Below, piece by piece: positions 1-11,100 of a DNA stretch of 64,000 bases. The DNA is from Clostridiaceae bacterium (GTDB lineage: Bacteria; Bacillota; Clostridia; Oscillospirales; Acutalibacteraceae). The stretch spans positions 16,809 to 80,808 of the forward strand of contig JAEEHB010000029.1 in NCBI GenBank assembly GCA_016280595.1, read 5' to 3'. Numbering within the stretch: position 1 is the first letter of the stretch; each line of letters begins with the position of its first letter. Under the pieces are notes generated by a model, which had not been told where the DNA came from, ran no database searches, and saw only the letters and a program-made list of their open reading frames with translations. A program made the translations under genes and the position numbers.

Positions 1-485
1 GCAACGGTGTTTTCGCCGAGCGAATCGTCCTGCACCGCCATCACAGCCGAGTGGAGATTCGGGTCAAAAGTGTCGCCCTCTTCGCCGAAACTTTCCACGC
101 CGAATTTTTCGAGCACTTTGAGAAACTGGCCGAATATGAGTTCGATGCCTTTTTTGTAGCCCTCAAAATTCGCTTCGGAGTTCATCGCCGCTCTCTCGAA
201 ATTGTCGAGTATCGGCAATATCTCCTCGATTACCTGCGCCTTTGACGATGAGTAGATTTCCGTTTTTTCTTTCTGAGAGCGTTTGCGGAAATTATCGTAC
301 TCCGCGCAGAGCCTTAAATACTTATCGTCTTTTTCCTTTATCTGCTCCTCGAGCACTTCCTCCCGCGATTTCTCCGCGGGCGCTTCTTTTTCAGATTCGG
401 TTTCCGGTGTTTCGGGAGCGGTTTCCTCTTTCAATTCGGATTCCTTTTCGGGAGCCGCTTTGCTCTTTTTCTTTTTTTCGTCCAT
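1..485 (-). CDS. grpE: GrpE nucleotide exchange factor, partial (continues past window start)
   Basis: Reverse-strand translation from ATG at 485: MDEKKKKSKAAPEKE...EEQIKEKDDKYLRLCAEYDNFRKRSQKEK...ILPILDNFERA...FGVESFGEEGDTFDPNLHSAVMAV; typical GrpE motifs; lies next to hrcA. Confidence 0.95.
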   Translation of the reverse strand, partial: MDEKKKKSKAAPEKESELKEETAPETPETESEKEAPAEKSREEVLEEQIKEKDDKYLRLCAEYDNFRKRSQKEKTEIYSSSKAQVIEEILPILDNFERAAMNSEANFEGYKKGIELIFGQFLKVLEKFGVESFGEEGDTFDPNLHSAVMAVQDDSLGENTV

Positions 486-501
486 TTTAATCTGCCCCTC
501 T

Positions 502-1554
502 CTATTCTTCGAGCGCCTGTGTTATGAGCCGTCCGACTATGTCGGTCATATACCTGATGCTGGGGATTATTGTCTCATAATCCATTCTCGTGGGGCCGAT
601 AACACTTATTGTGCCTGTTTCGTCGCCGTTGACGGAATACTTGGACACAATAACACTGGAATTTTCAAGCTGTTTGTATTTGTTTTCGGAGCCGATGCGC
701 ACATCAAGGCTGCCCCTTGACGAATTGATTACATCCGAGAGCGGCTCGCTTCTGCTCAGGAATTCAAGCAGGGCAACTGCTCCCTCGCCGTAATCCTTGA
801 AGGAGAGCAGGTTTGAACTGCCTCCGAGCACCAGGCGCGAATCTCCGACGCTGTCCGCAAGTTCCGTGACTGCCGCGAGAAGCGGAAGCAGGGTGAAATA
901 ATCGCCCTCGATTGCCGCGGCAAGAGTCTGGATGTAAACGGGAGTGATTTCGGCGGCGGGCTTGCCTATGATGAAAGCGCCCGCGATACCGTAGAATTTT
1001 TCAAGTACAGATGCGTTAATCTCGGTATCGGACCTGCACAGACGGCTCTTGAGTATGCCGTTTGAGGTGAGCAGCACCATCATTGCCGAGTAGGCGCCTA
1101 CGGGCACAACCTCAATCTTTTTAATCAGCGTCATTTCGCCGACCGGCGCCGTGGAAACGGTGGCGCACTTGGTGAGGTTTGCGAGGATTTCCCTTGACTT
1201 GGCTATAAGTTTTTCGGGGTCGCCTACCGCGGATGAAACGCCCGCGTCAATCAAGCGCTTTGTGAGCTCGTCAACCTCGCGGTTTTTCATCAGGTGGTCC
1301 ACATAGTAGCGGTAGCCCTCCTGCGTGGGTACTCTGCCCGCGGAAGTGTGCGGCTGCTCGAGGTAACCCATAGAGTCAAGTTCGTTCATCTCGTTACGCA
1401 CCGTGGCGGAGGATACCGACATGCCGGTGGCGTCTATAAGACCTTTGGAGCCGACCGGCTCGCCCGTTTTGATGTAAAGCTCCACAACGTTTGCGAGTAT
1501 CTGTTTCTTTCGCTCGCTGAGCGCTTCGGTTTCTTTTTTATCCGGCATATTCAA
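502..1554 (-). CDS. hrcA: Heat-inducible transcription repressor HrcA
   Basis: 350 aa; N-terminal winged HTH (LSERKKQILANVVELYIKTGEPVGSKGL...SSATVRNEMNELDSMGYLEQPHTSAGRVPTQEGYRYYVD) diagnostic of HrcA. Confidence 0.97.
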   Translation of the reverse strand: MNMPDKKETEALSERKKQILANVVELYIKTGEPVGSKGLIDATGMSVSSATVRNEMNELDSMGYLEQPHTSAGRVPTQEGYRYYVDHLMKNREVDELTKRLIDAGVSSAVGDPEKLIAKSREILANLTKCATVSTAPVGEMTLIKKIEVVPVGAYSAMMVLLTSNGILKSRLCRSDTEINASVLEKFYGIAGAFIIGKPAAEITPVYIQTLAAAIEGDYFTLLPLLAAVTELADSVGDSRLVLGGSSNLLSFKDYGEGAVALLEFLSRSEPLSDVINSSRGSLDVRIGSENKYKQLENSSVIVSKYSVNGDETGTISVIGPTRMDYETIIPSIRYMTDIVGRLITQALEE

Positions 1555-1590
1555 CCCTCCTTCCCGGATAATTGCTTTCGAGTGCCAAAA

Positions 1591-1617
1591 TTAGCACTCG
1601 AAGAAGCAGAGTGCTAA
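1591..1617. promoter_or_regulatory. CIRCE operator (HrcA binding site)
   Basis: Exact TTAGCACTC-N9-GAGTGCTAA directly upstream of hrcA. Confidence 0.97.
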
Positions 1618-1725
1618 TTCTTGATGTTATCTTATACCATTCCCCCGCTTTTGTCAATAATTCAATTGTAAACACTTTGTGAATTCCGCGCCGTTTTGCT
1701 CTGCGATATATATTGAAACTCTTAC

Positions 1726-1755
1726 TTGACAGTTATATTTATAAAATGATAAAAT
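1726..1755 (+). promoter_or_regulatory. Putative sigma-A promoter of first giant secreted protein
   Basis: TTGACA (1726-1731) - 18 bp - TAAAAT (1750-1755), upstream of RBS ggagga and ATG at 1813. Confidence 0.5.
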
Positions 1756-1812
1756 AAACCGTAATTTTTGTGCCGCGCACAGGCGGCGCTCAACACATAC
1801 GGAGGAAAAATT

Positions 1813-4800
1813 ATGAAGACAAAAATGATTCCCGACAGGCTCAGGCGCCTGCTTGCGATTCTGCTGAGCGTTCTGCTCTGCTTCAACGCCGTTGCGGTTA
1901 TGGCTTTTGCCGACGGCGATGAACCCGAAGACCCGCCCGAAGAACCGCCCGAAGAATGCCAGCACGATTTTCAGATGATGGAAATAGTTGATGGAACCTG
2001 CTGTGAAGAGGGCTATGAACGCTATGAGTGCATGTTTTGCCCCGAAAGTTACGACGCTCCCACAGGCTACGGCGATCATCAGATTGTAGACGGCGTATGC
2101 ATTTACTGCGGCCTCACAGAAGAGCAGATATACGGTGACCACATACTCTACGAAGGCAAAAATGAAAATGTCGCCATTTACTCTCACGAAAATGTCGAAT
2201 ACACGTTTGCCGCAGAAGAAAGCGGAGTCTATGAGATTTACTCCGAAGGTGACTATGACCTCCTCTGCTTGCTTCTTCACGGCGGTGACGAGATTGCCCG
2301 GGACGATGACAACGGAGAAAACAACAACTTCAGATTCGAAGCAACACTCACAGCGGGAGAAACCTACACTTTATACTTTGAATCCTACGACGGTATTTGC
2401 CTGAGTGATATTTACATTATAAAAATTGCAGAAGGCAGGCTCTCCGAAGGAGATAATACAAATGTCAGTGTTCCGTCCGGCCCGGAAACTTATTACGCAT
2501 TTACCCCCGAAACGAGCGGAGACTATCTGATTTACTCCCACACCGAAACCGATCTTGATTCCAGATGCACCATTTACTATCAGGGGGAACAGATTACCTA
2601 TAACGAGGACGGCGGAGAGGGGCGCAACTTCAAAATTCAAACACCTCTTGAGGCAGGCAAAACATATATCCTCGGGCTTCGTTCCTGGAGCGGCAATATT
2701 GAGATTAATGTCTTTATTTCAAATGAAAATCCGGTAACCGACCGCGTGCTCTGCGAAGGCAAAAATGAAGATGTTTATGTTTATAACTCCGGATACTCCG
2801 AATACACCTTCAACGCAGCAACAAGCGGAACCTATTCGTTTTACTCCGACAATAATACCGGCAACGAACTCTTTTGTGTGGTTTATTACAACGGCAGCGA
2901 TATTGCCTCCGGCAACGGCACCTCACAAAACGGCTGCGACTTCAGTTTTAAAGCAAACAACATTACGGCAGGAGAAACCTACACTGTCAAGCTTTATTCT
3001 TACGGCGAAAGCTGCACGATTGATGTATATATTGTTAACATAAGCGGCGACGTGGTGCTCAGCGAAGGAGCAAATAAGGATATTTACATTTCATCCGATT
3101 ACGACAGGCTCGTTACATTTATTCCCTCCGAGAGCGGCACTTATACCTTTTACTCCGATAATCATAACGGTCCCGACCCCAAACTCGGGTTCTATGAGAA
3201 CGGCCAAATGATTTCCGGAGATGACGACAGCGGCGGAGACCGCAACTTCAGATTCACCGCAGACCTTGAGGGCGGCAAAACCTACACCGGCATACTTCAC
3301 TCTTTCAGCAGCGAAACTGCCCCGATTGATATCTATGTTGTCCGTGCCGTGAGTTGTGCAATAAATATATCCGACAATATAGATTCAGATAAACTCAGAA
3401 TCAGCACCGACGACAGTGTGATTTCCGATTTCACCAATCTCACCGCATATGCCGGCGATTACATTTACCTTGATTACGACACCGGAAGCAGTCAGTCTGT
3501 TACGGGCTGGACCGTGACCGATGAAAACGGTGACGAAGTAGAAGTGACGCTGTATAATTCCTACTGGCGCTTCGCAATGCCCCTGTCGGATGTCACAATA
3601 GAATCCGTTACCCTTGCCGATAACTACATAATCTATACCGACATTGATAACAGCGATATTGATTTCACAGCCACCTACGCAAACGGCGAGAATATCGGCA
3701 GCAACCCCGACGGCGCAGGCACTCCCGCAGGCTCGGAAGTGATGATTGTCTTTGTCTGCCCCATGGACCTTCAGCCCGATATGAACAACTTCGCCCTTAC
3801 GGCGTACAGCACCGGCGATGATGTTGATTTTGAAGTTGTTCCCTCAGTGGGAAAGGGTTACCCGTATTCGGCTTATGAACTCACTTTCACAATGCCCGCA
3901 GACGACGTTACGGCGTCTTTCGGCTTCAAGGCCAAAACATACGATTCAATCACAACCGGCTTAAACGAAATCGAAGCGGAAAGCGACATCGGATCATACT
4001 TCTATTCGTTCACTCCCGAAAAGAGCGGCATTTATGTATTCGCCTCCGACGACATTCAGCCGTTCTATGTGACCGTGACAGACGATTACGGCAGCACTCT
4101 CAATCCGTATGACTTTGACCATCAGGATGAGTTCAAACTTACAAGAGGCAATACCTATTATGTCCGCGCAACGATGAACGGACTTTCCGAAGCGGAACTT
4201 TCGGTTTCGCTTCTTGAGGAGATTCAGGATTACAATGTAACCGTGGCAAATGTAAGTCACGGCACAATAACCGTAAAACCCGAAGTTGCTTTTGAAGGCG
4301 ATTATATTGAAATCAATTATGAGCCCGACGGCAGCTACGGCCTTGCCTCTCTCACAGTCACCGACGCCGACGATAACGAAATAGCGCTTCTGGATTCCAA
4401 CGCGCTTCAGTTCGTTATGCCCGCCTCCGATGTTACCGTCAGCGCTGCATTCGGCAAAACCTATAATATAACCGTTACCGGCGACAAGGTATTCGGCGCG
4501 GCAATCTCAAGTGAGCTTGTTAACTACGATCCCTACTCGGTTTCGGAAATGGCGGCAGGCACAGAAGTCTGTGTGCTGCCCAACATTCATCCCGCTTACA
4601 GCCTTGATATGTTCGAGGTTACAACGGCAAGCGGAGAAATCGTACAGGCAGAACTCCGTGATGTATCCGCCGGTATGGGCGGTCTCGTTCCCATTATCCA
4701 GCCCACAGAGCCCGAATGGGCAATCGTGTTCACTATGCCCTCAGAGGATGTCATTGTTGATGTTTACGCAGAGGAAGATGATGACGTAATCGTTCTTGAG

Positions 4801-6210
4801 GAAGATGTTCCCTCAAGTTTCACTTATGACTCAAGCAACAATAAAGCCATATTCAAATTCGTTCCCGAAGAAAGCGGCACTTACAATATTTCCGGCATTT
4901 CTTCATCCGAAACCGCTTACTTCCTCTCCATTTATGTTGACGGTAACGGCGTCCCGCTGGTCGGCGACGAAACAATCCCCGGCGGCCGTGATATCAACGC
5001 CACTTTCAGCGTATCAAAAGGCTCGGTCTGCTACGCGGTAATCTACTCATTTTATTCCACAGCCACTTTAACCGTTACGGCAACAAAGACGGCAAGCCTT
5101 GATGATAACGACATTACCGTTGACGCATCTCTCGGCGGCACGATAACCGCCCCCGCAAGCGCCGTTTACAAAGAGCGCGTGTGCATCAATGTCGCACCCG
5201 ACGCAAACTTCACCTGCGATGATATAATCATCACAGGCGATGTAACCGGCACAAATTATGATGTCTCCGAATACTACGGCAGGTATGTATTTGAAATGCC
5301 CGACGAAGCTGTTACCCTGAGCGGCGTCTTCACTGCAGTGCCCGTACTCGTGGGCCACAGCCTCACCCTTGCCGGAGATATAGGCCTCAACTTCTATTTC
5401 TACTATACCGACGCGAGCGAAGACGACATTGTTGTATTCAGCTTCAACGGCGAGGAAACGATTGTTCCCATAGACCTTAATGATTATGACGATGAAACCG
5501 GCGCGTATAAATTCACATTTAATGTGGCTGCCGCCGATGCCGCTGAGGATATCCTCTGCTGGTATGAATCACCCACCGCATATTCGGAAGACGATTATTA
5601 TTCGGTAAATCAGTATATCGCCGAGTCCGGAACCATTAACGACGATAACCTCAGAAACCTGATGGGCTCGCTCGCCGAATACTGCTACCGCGCCAACAGG
5701 CTCTTCAAACCCGAAAGCGACTTCACAAAAGCGGAAGTTGAAGGCTACAGTGATACCATAGACAACGTTGATCCCTTAATTATTTTGGAAAATGCTCCCG
5801 AATTCCACAATTTTGAAGGCGGAGTAAACTATGTCGGCATGAGCCTTGTGCTCCGCACAAAGACGGCGCTGAGAATCTATTTCGGCCTGCCCGAAGGCAA
5901 GTCAATCGATGACTATACATTTATGGCCTACTGTCCGAATACCGACACATCGCTTGACCTGAATCCCGTAAGGAAAGGCTATCTCTGGTACATTGAAATA
6001 TCCGATATCGCCTCCGCCGAACTTGATAATTATTATTACATAATCGTAGACGGCGAAAACGGAGACCCGGCCAACTCATGGAACGTCAGCGCGCTGAGTT
6101 ATGTGTGCCAGGTGCACGAAAGAGAAGATGATTTCAGTGAAGAACTGGTGAACACCTGCATGGCACTGACGAAGTATAATGATTACGCCAATATATACTT
6201 TAACGCATAA
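1813..6210 (+). CDS. Giant secreted protein with PPC-like (pre-peptidase C-terminal-like) beta repeats and conserved C-terminal module
   Basis: Supplied ORF opens at 1768 but ATG 1813 has RBS ggagga; signal peptide MKTKMIPDRLRRLLAILLSVLLCFNAVAVMAFA; repeats of type 'YTF.AE.SG.Y.IYS...ARDDD.GE..NFRF.A.L.AGETYTLY'; C-terminus shared with the products at 8106 and 13502. Confidence 0.85.
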   Translation: MKTKMIPDRLRRLLAILLSVLLCFNAVAVMAFADGDEPEDPPEEPPEECQHDFQMMEIVDGTCCEEGYERYECMFCPESYDAPTGYGDHQIVDGVCIYCGLTEEQIYGDHILYEGKNENVAIYSHENVEYTFAAEESGVYEIYSEGDYDLLCLLLHGGDEIARDDDNGENNNFRFEATLTAGETYTLYFESYDGICLSDIYIIKIAEGRLSEGDNTNVSVPSGPETYYAFTPETSGDYLIYSHTETDLDSRCTIYYQGEQITYNEDGGEGRNFKIQTPLEAGKTYILGLRSWSGNIEINVFISNENPVTDRVLCEGKNEDVYVYNSGYSEYTFNAATSGTYSFYSDNNTGNELFCVVYYNGSDIASGNGTSQNGCDFSFKANNITAGETYTVKLYSYGESCTIDVYIVNISGDVVLSEGANKDIYISSDYDRLVTFIPSESGTYTFYSDNHNGPDPKLGFYENGQMISGDDDSGGDRNFRFTADLEGGKTYTGILHSFSSETAPIDIYVVRAVSCAINISDNIDSDKLRISTDDSVISDFTNLTAYAGDYIYLDYDTGSSQSVTGWTVTDENGDEVEVTLYNSYWRFAMPLSDVTIESVTLADNYIIYTDIDNSDIDFTATYANGENIGSNPDGAGTPAGSEVMIVFVCPMDLQPDMNNFALTAYSTGDDVDFEVVPSVGKGYPYSAYELTFTMPADDVTASFGFKAKTYDSITTGLNEIEAESDIGSYFYSFTPEKSGIYVFASDDIQPFYVTVTDDYGSTLNPYDFDHQDEFKLTRGNTYYVRATMNGLSEAELSVSLLEEIQDYNVTVANVSHGTITVKPEVAFEGDYIEINYEPDGSYGLASLTVTDADDNEIALLDSNALQFVMPASDVTVSAAFGKTYNITVTGDKVFGAAISSELVNYDPYSVSEMAAGTEVCVLPNIHPAYSLDMFEVTTASGEIVQAELRDVSAGMGGLVPIIQPTEPEWAIVFTMPSEDVIVDVYAEEDDDVIVLEEDVPSSFTYDSSNNKAIFKFVPEESGTYNISGISSSETAYFLSIYVDGNGVPLVGDETIPGGRDINATFSVSKGSVCYAVIYSFYSTATLTVTATKTASLDDNDITVDASLGGTITAPASAVYKERVCINVAPDANFTCDDIIITGDVTGTNYDVSEYYGRYVFEMPDEAVTLSGVFTAVPVLVGHSLTLAGDIGLNFYFYYTDASEDDIVVFSFNGEETIVPIDLNDYDDETGAYKFTFNVAAADAAEDILCWYESPTAYSEDDYYSVNQYIAESGTINDDNLRNLMGSLAEYCYRANRLFKPESDFTKAEVEGYSDTIDNVDPLIILENAPEFHNFEGGVNYVGMSLVLRTKTALRIYFGLPEGKSIDDYTFMAYCPNTDTSLDLNPVRKGYLWYIEISDIASAELDNYYYIIVDGENGDPANSWNVSALSYVCQVHEREDDFSEELVNTCMALTKYNDYANIYFNA

Positions 6211-6255
6211 TCCGGTCGGGACATAAAAGGCGAAAATCGAAAAGACAATAGAGTT

Positions 6256-6293
6256 AAAAAGGACTGCGAGTGTAAAAACTCGCGGTCCTTTTT
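6256..6293. terminator. Rho-independent terminator hairpin (bidirectional-looking)
   Basis: aaaaaggactgcgagt-gtaaaa-actcgcggtccttttt. Confidence 0.8.
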
Positions 6294-6302
6294 GCAGTAT
6301 AA

Positions 6303-6335
6303 AGCACCGCAGCATATTTCTTTGCTGCGGTGCTT
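6303..6335. terminator. Second hairpin, possible terminator
   Basis: agcaccgcagca..tgctgcggtgctt inverted repeat between convergent genes. Confidence 0.55.
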
Positions 6336-6410
6336 GTTATGACGTTTTAAGTGCGCATCAGCAAAAAATGTCCCCTGCCAAAAGACAGAGAACATTTTTA
6401 TTTTGTTCTT

Positions 6411-7895
6411 TTATTCGTTTTCTGTTTCTTCCTGTGTTTCTGTTGCCTGATTTGCCTGCTCCATGGCTTTTCTGTTTTCAAGCACGGCTTCGTGGATATC
6501 CTGCTTGCGTTTGCCCGTAAGTCTGAAGAAGAAATAGGGCACGCCCGCGAGGAACATCATAATACCGTGAACGACGGTGTAGAAGAAGAGCATGAGAATC
6601 TTGGTTTTGAGCGACTGCTCGGGATTCGGTATGAGGTCGGTGGGCTGAATATACTGAATAATCGAAGCGTCGCCGTAGAGAATTCTCGGAGCGAGGGCTG
6701 TGGCTATGGTGCCGCTGATAAGAGTGCCTATGCCGACCACAAACGGCAGAGAGGCGTCAAGGCGTTTGCCCGTTTTAAGTTCAAGGTCTTCAAGCACATC
6801 CGCCTGGAACATATTGGGCAGCAGGTTCGACGCGCCGAACTGCAGGCCGATGAGGAAGAGGAAAACTATGAACACTATCTGAAGTACAGACGAGCCGTTT
6901 TTGAAATAGGTGTAGCCCACGAGGAAGGCGAGCGTGTTGATAATAAGCGAATAGATGCCGCTCGCGATGTAAAGCACCTTTGAGGTGAACTTCTTGAGCA
7001 GGAAATTTATTACAAGCATACCTACCGCTGTGCCGATGCCCGTAGGCAGGCCGAAAAGCAGGTATTTGGAGGTTGAGCCGAGCAGCGCCGCCGCAAGGAA
7101 AACGCCCATATAGGTTGAAACTTTTCTGAAGTTCTTGAGAAGTTCGCTTATTATGATAACCCAGGCGTGAGGATTGACAAGCACTTCCTTGAAGCCGATA
7201 AGCGGGTTTTCTCTCTTTTTGGTGTAAACGATTCTCTCTTTTGTGAGCCTTATGCCGAAGAGCATTGTCAGTATGCCGACCACCGCGCAAAGGGCGGCGC
7301 CTATGATATACTGAGTGGCTTCGTTTTTCCATATAAGGCCTATAACGAGTATGATTACAAGGGGCGCGGAGTTGCCTACGGCGGAGGAAATGCTGCGGAA
7401 AGACATAACCGTGTCGCGCTCTTTCATATTGGGCGTGAGCACCACGGCGAGGTTATTGATTGTGCCCGCAAAATGCGAAAATACTCCGAAGAGAATTGCA
7501 ATCGCGGTAAGGTAGGCTATAAGCAAAGCGCCGCCTGCTTTTACTATCGGGGCGGGGGTTATGAAGGTGAGCACAAGCAGCACACCCACGGGCACCGCGC
7601 TCGCGAGGATAAGGGGACGGAATTTGCCGCCCTTGCCGATTTTGCGGTTGTCGATATACATCGCGATCAAAAAATTGAGGAAAAACGGGATAACGCTTAT
7701 GAGCGTGTTAAACAGTGAGGTCTGCGCCGATTCGAGTTTGAGCACGTTTACGAGATAAGCGCTTCTGTACGACTCGAGCATACCGGTCATGCAGGTGTAG
7801 AAGAAAACTGCGGTAAGATACGCGATAAACTCGGATTTTCTTATCTGCTTTTCTTCCTGCGCGGGGGCTGAACTTAATACTGTTGCGTCAGACAT
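6411..7895 (-). CDS. MFS / GPH-type (glycoside-pentoside-hexuronide-like) transporter
   Basis: 494 aa polytopic membrane protein with 12-TM-like pattern; LTFITPAP...FSHFAGTINNLAVVLTPNMKERDTVMSFRSISSAVGNSAPLVI is MFS_2-like. Confidence 0.75.
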   Translation of the reverse strand: MSDATVLSSAPAQEEKQIRKSEFIAYLTAVFFYTCMTGMLESYRSAYLVNVLKLESAQTSLFNTLISVIPFFLNFLIAMYIDNRKIGKGGKFRPLILASAVPVGVLLVLTFITPAPIVKAGGALLIAYLTAIAILFGVFSHFAGTINNLAVVLTPNMKERDTVMSFRSISSAVGNSAPLVIILVIGLIWKNEATQYIIGAALCAVVGILTMLFGIRLTKERIVYTKKRENPLIGFKEVLVNPHAWVIIISELLKNFRKVSTYMGVFLAAALLGSTSKYLLFGLPTGIGTAVGMLVINFLLKKFTSKVLYIASGIYSLIINTLAFLVGYTYFKNGSSVLQIVFIVFLFLIGLQFGASNLLPNMFQADVLEDLELKTGKRLDASLPFVVGIGTLISGTIATALAPRILYGDASIIQYIQPTDLIPNPEQSLKTKILMLFFYTVVHGIMMFLAGVPYFFFRLTGKRKQDIHEAVLENRKAMEQANQATETQEETENE

Positions 7896-8105
7896 TTTAT
7901 ATCCTCTCTTTCGGAAGTTGATAAACTTATTATACTTTATCCGCGCCGTTTATGCAACGAAAAAAAGCGAAAAGATATAACCGGCGTTTTTTACGGAAAA
8001 TTTATTTTCGATATTGAAATATCTATTATGATATTATATAATAGACTTTAGCATAATAAAGCGAAAGATTTTAAGGATATATTTTAATCAAGGAGTGTGG
8101 TCAGT

Positions 8106-11100
8106 TTGAAGAAAATGCAAAGAAAAGCTTTATCCGTGCTGCTTGCCCTCGTTATGATTCTGGGCGTGACGGCACCCGCGGCTTTTGCCATCACAGATGC
8201 GAATATCGATGTCGCCAAAACGCTTGTTCTCGGCGAGCCCGTAAGGATAGAGAATTCGGCAAATGAACAGGGGAGACATTTTTATTTTAAGTTTACCCCT
8301 TCGCAGACCGATGTGTATCTTTTATATTCTTTTGACAGTTCCAAAGATCCCGATGCGATTGTATGGAAAGACAAGTACTCAAGGCTTTCAACTTTCTCAA
8401 ATACGGGAGACTTCCGAGGCCAGCTCACTCTCGAAGCCGGAAAAACCTATTATATTGAAGTTTATAACTTCGGCTCGCTGGGTTACGGCTGTTTTTCCTT
8501 TGCGCTGATTCAGTATCATGTTTTCAGCAGCTGGGAAGAGGAGAATACCATAGCGACCTGCACACAGCCGGGCATAAGCACCGGTTACTGTAACTACTGC
8601 GGAGCAACTGTTGAGCGCAACACACCGGCACTCGGCCATTCGGTTCCTTATTCCGGATGGACCAGGACTCAGGAGCCGACCTGCAGCGAAGAAGGCATTG
8701 AAGAGGGAACATGCTCCACCTGCCAGGAAACCGTTACCCGTAACGTGCCCAAAACCGCTCACACCGTCGACTTGTGGACTACAGTTCAGAGCCCCACCTG
8801 CCTGGAACCCGGCTCTGAAGAAGGCGAATGCTCTGTGTGCGGGCAGACGGTGACCCGTTCCACCGAGGCAAACGGCCACTCCTGGGGCGACTGGGCAACA
8901 ACAAATGAGCCTACCTGCACGGAAGACGGCTCGGAAAGAAGAACCTGCAACAACTGCGACAGTGAAGAAACAAGCGTTGTTGCCGCGCTCGGCCATAACT
9001 GGAGTGAAGCAACTTCCAACGGCGACGGCACGCACACTCAAACCTGCGGCCTCTGCAGCCTGACTGTGTATGACGAACCATGCACTTACTCCACAGTCAA
9101 AGAAGGCGGTTTTATAAAATATACCTGTGATATATGCGGCTACAGTTATACTGAAAGCTCAGCAACTACAAATTCTGTTGCACTCTGGGATTTTGAGCAG
9201 AATACCGACGGCTGGGCCTTTACGGATGCAGACGGCGACAACAGCACCTGGCAACACAGAGCCAACTCTACATCATATTCACATAACAGTAACTCCTGTC
9301 TTTATTCCAGATATTGCATGAATACAACTGTTGATAACCGGGCAGTTTCTCCCGCGTTTTCGCTGGCCGGTTTATCCAACGCAAGCCTTTCGCTCTGGGC
9401 AAGAAGCCAAAACACCAGCACTAGTGAGCCCTTTATGCTTTATGCAGGCACAACCAATAACTTCAGCGAAATGACCGCTCTCACACAAGAGCCGATTGTT
9501 ACTGATACTACATATACCGAGTATACTGCCGACCTTTCCGCTTTTGCCGGTCAGCCGGAAGTCTATATCGCAATCCGCCACTGCGGTGTTCAGGACGGAT
9601 GGTATCTTTATGTTGACGATGTCGCAATAACATACGATATACCTGCGGAATGTGACAACCATGTGCTCTCTTTTGTGCCTGCCGTAGAGCAGACATGCAC
9701 ATCCGACGGTAACGCGGCATACTATGTCTGCAGCACCTGCCACAGAGCATACTATGACGAGGAAGGCACACAGCCGGCTCTTCCCGGCGATATACTCTTC
9801 CCCGCGCCCGGCCACAACTGGAGCGAATGGGCAACAACCGATGAGCCCACCTGCTTGCAGGCAGGCTCGGAAAGCAGGACCTGCTCCCGTTGCCAGGAAA
9901 GCGAAACGCGCACTGTTGCCGCGCTCGGCCACGCATGGAGCAGTTGGGCAACAGAAGACGCACCCACCTGCACACAGGCCGGCTCGGAAAAAAGAACCTG
10001 TAACAACTGCGGCGGTGAAGAAACACGCGTTGTTGCCGCTCTCGGCCACGACTTCAGCGGCGAAACTGTTTCCGGCAATGACGGCACTCATACAACAGTA
10101 TGCGGCAGATGCAACGAGAGCATAACCGAGCCCTGCGCTTACAGCAGAAAAGTAGAAAACGGAGTTGCCAGATGCACCTGCACGCTTTGCGGCTACACAT
10201 ATACAGAAGTCACCGAGGAACCCGGAATAATAGCCTTCTGGGACTTTGAGGAGAATGCCGAAGGCTGGAACGCCATAGATCTGGACGGTGACGGCAAATC
10301 CTGGACCCGCTATTTCAACAGTTCATCAAATCAATATGCACATGAAGGTCACGGCTACTTTTCTTCATCATTTTGTTTTAACACCAATGTTGATGACTGG
10401 GCTGTTTCACCCGCATTTTCACTGACAGGAATGACGAACGCAAGCCTTTCGTTCTGGGCAACAGCCAGCAGTTCCTATAACGCCGAGCCTTTTATTATTT
10501 ACGCAGGCACAACTGGTGTTCCTAACGAAATGACCGCTCTCACAGATGTCATTGAACCTACGACAACATACAACGAATATACCGCCGACCTTTCCGCTTT
10601 CGTCGGTCAGCCGGAAGTCTATATCGCAATCCGCCACTGCGAGGTTCAATACGGATGGGCTCTGTATGTTGACGATGTCAAAATATCATCCGAATCGCCG
10701 GCAGCATGCGACAGCCATGTGCTGACTCTCGTGCCCGCCTCTGAGGCCGCCTGCTTAACCGACGCTCTGCAAGAGCATTATGTGTGCGATACCTGCGGCA
10801 GACTCTTCCTTGATGCCGAAGGCTCACAGCCCGTTCTGTATTCCGATTTGATTACAAGCGCCGCGCTCGGCCACGCATGGGGCAGTTGGGAAACAGCGAA
10901 CGCAGCCTCATGCACAGAAGAAGGTTCGGAAATCAGAGCCTGCACCCGCTGTCAGGCAGCCGAAACCCGCGTCACTCCCGCTCTCGGCCACGACTTCAGC
11001 GGCGAAGCTGTTTCCGGCAATGACGGCACTCATACAAAAACCTGCATCAGATGCAGCCAGGAATTAACAGAACTCTGCATTTACGAAGAACGGACAGAAA

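Noticed and set aside
283-720. Plus-strand ORFs over grpE/hrcA (51..245, 242..490, 283..720, 1294..1617)
   Set aside because: Antisense to the clearly recognisable GrpE and HrcA frames; low-complexity translations
1813-6210. Possibility that the first giant is a cell-wall LPXTG or SLH protein
   Set aside because: No LPXTG-like motif, C-terminal TM/positive tail or SLH repeats seen; ends in the shared module instead
6351-7718. Plus-strand ORFs 6351..6983 and 7167..7718
   Set aside because: Antisense to the transporter; Glu/Arg-rich nonsense translation typical of shadow frames
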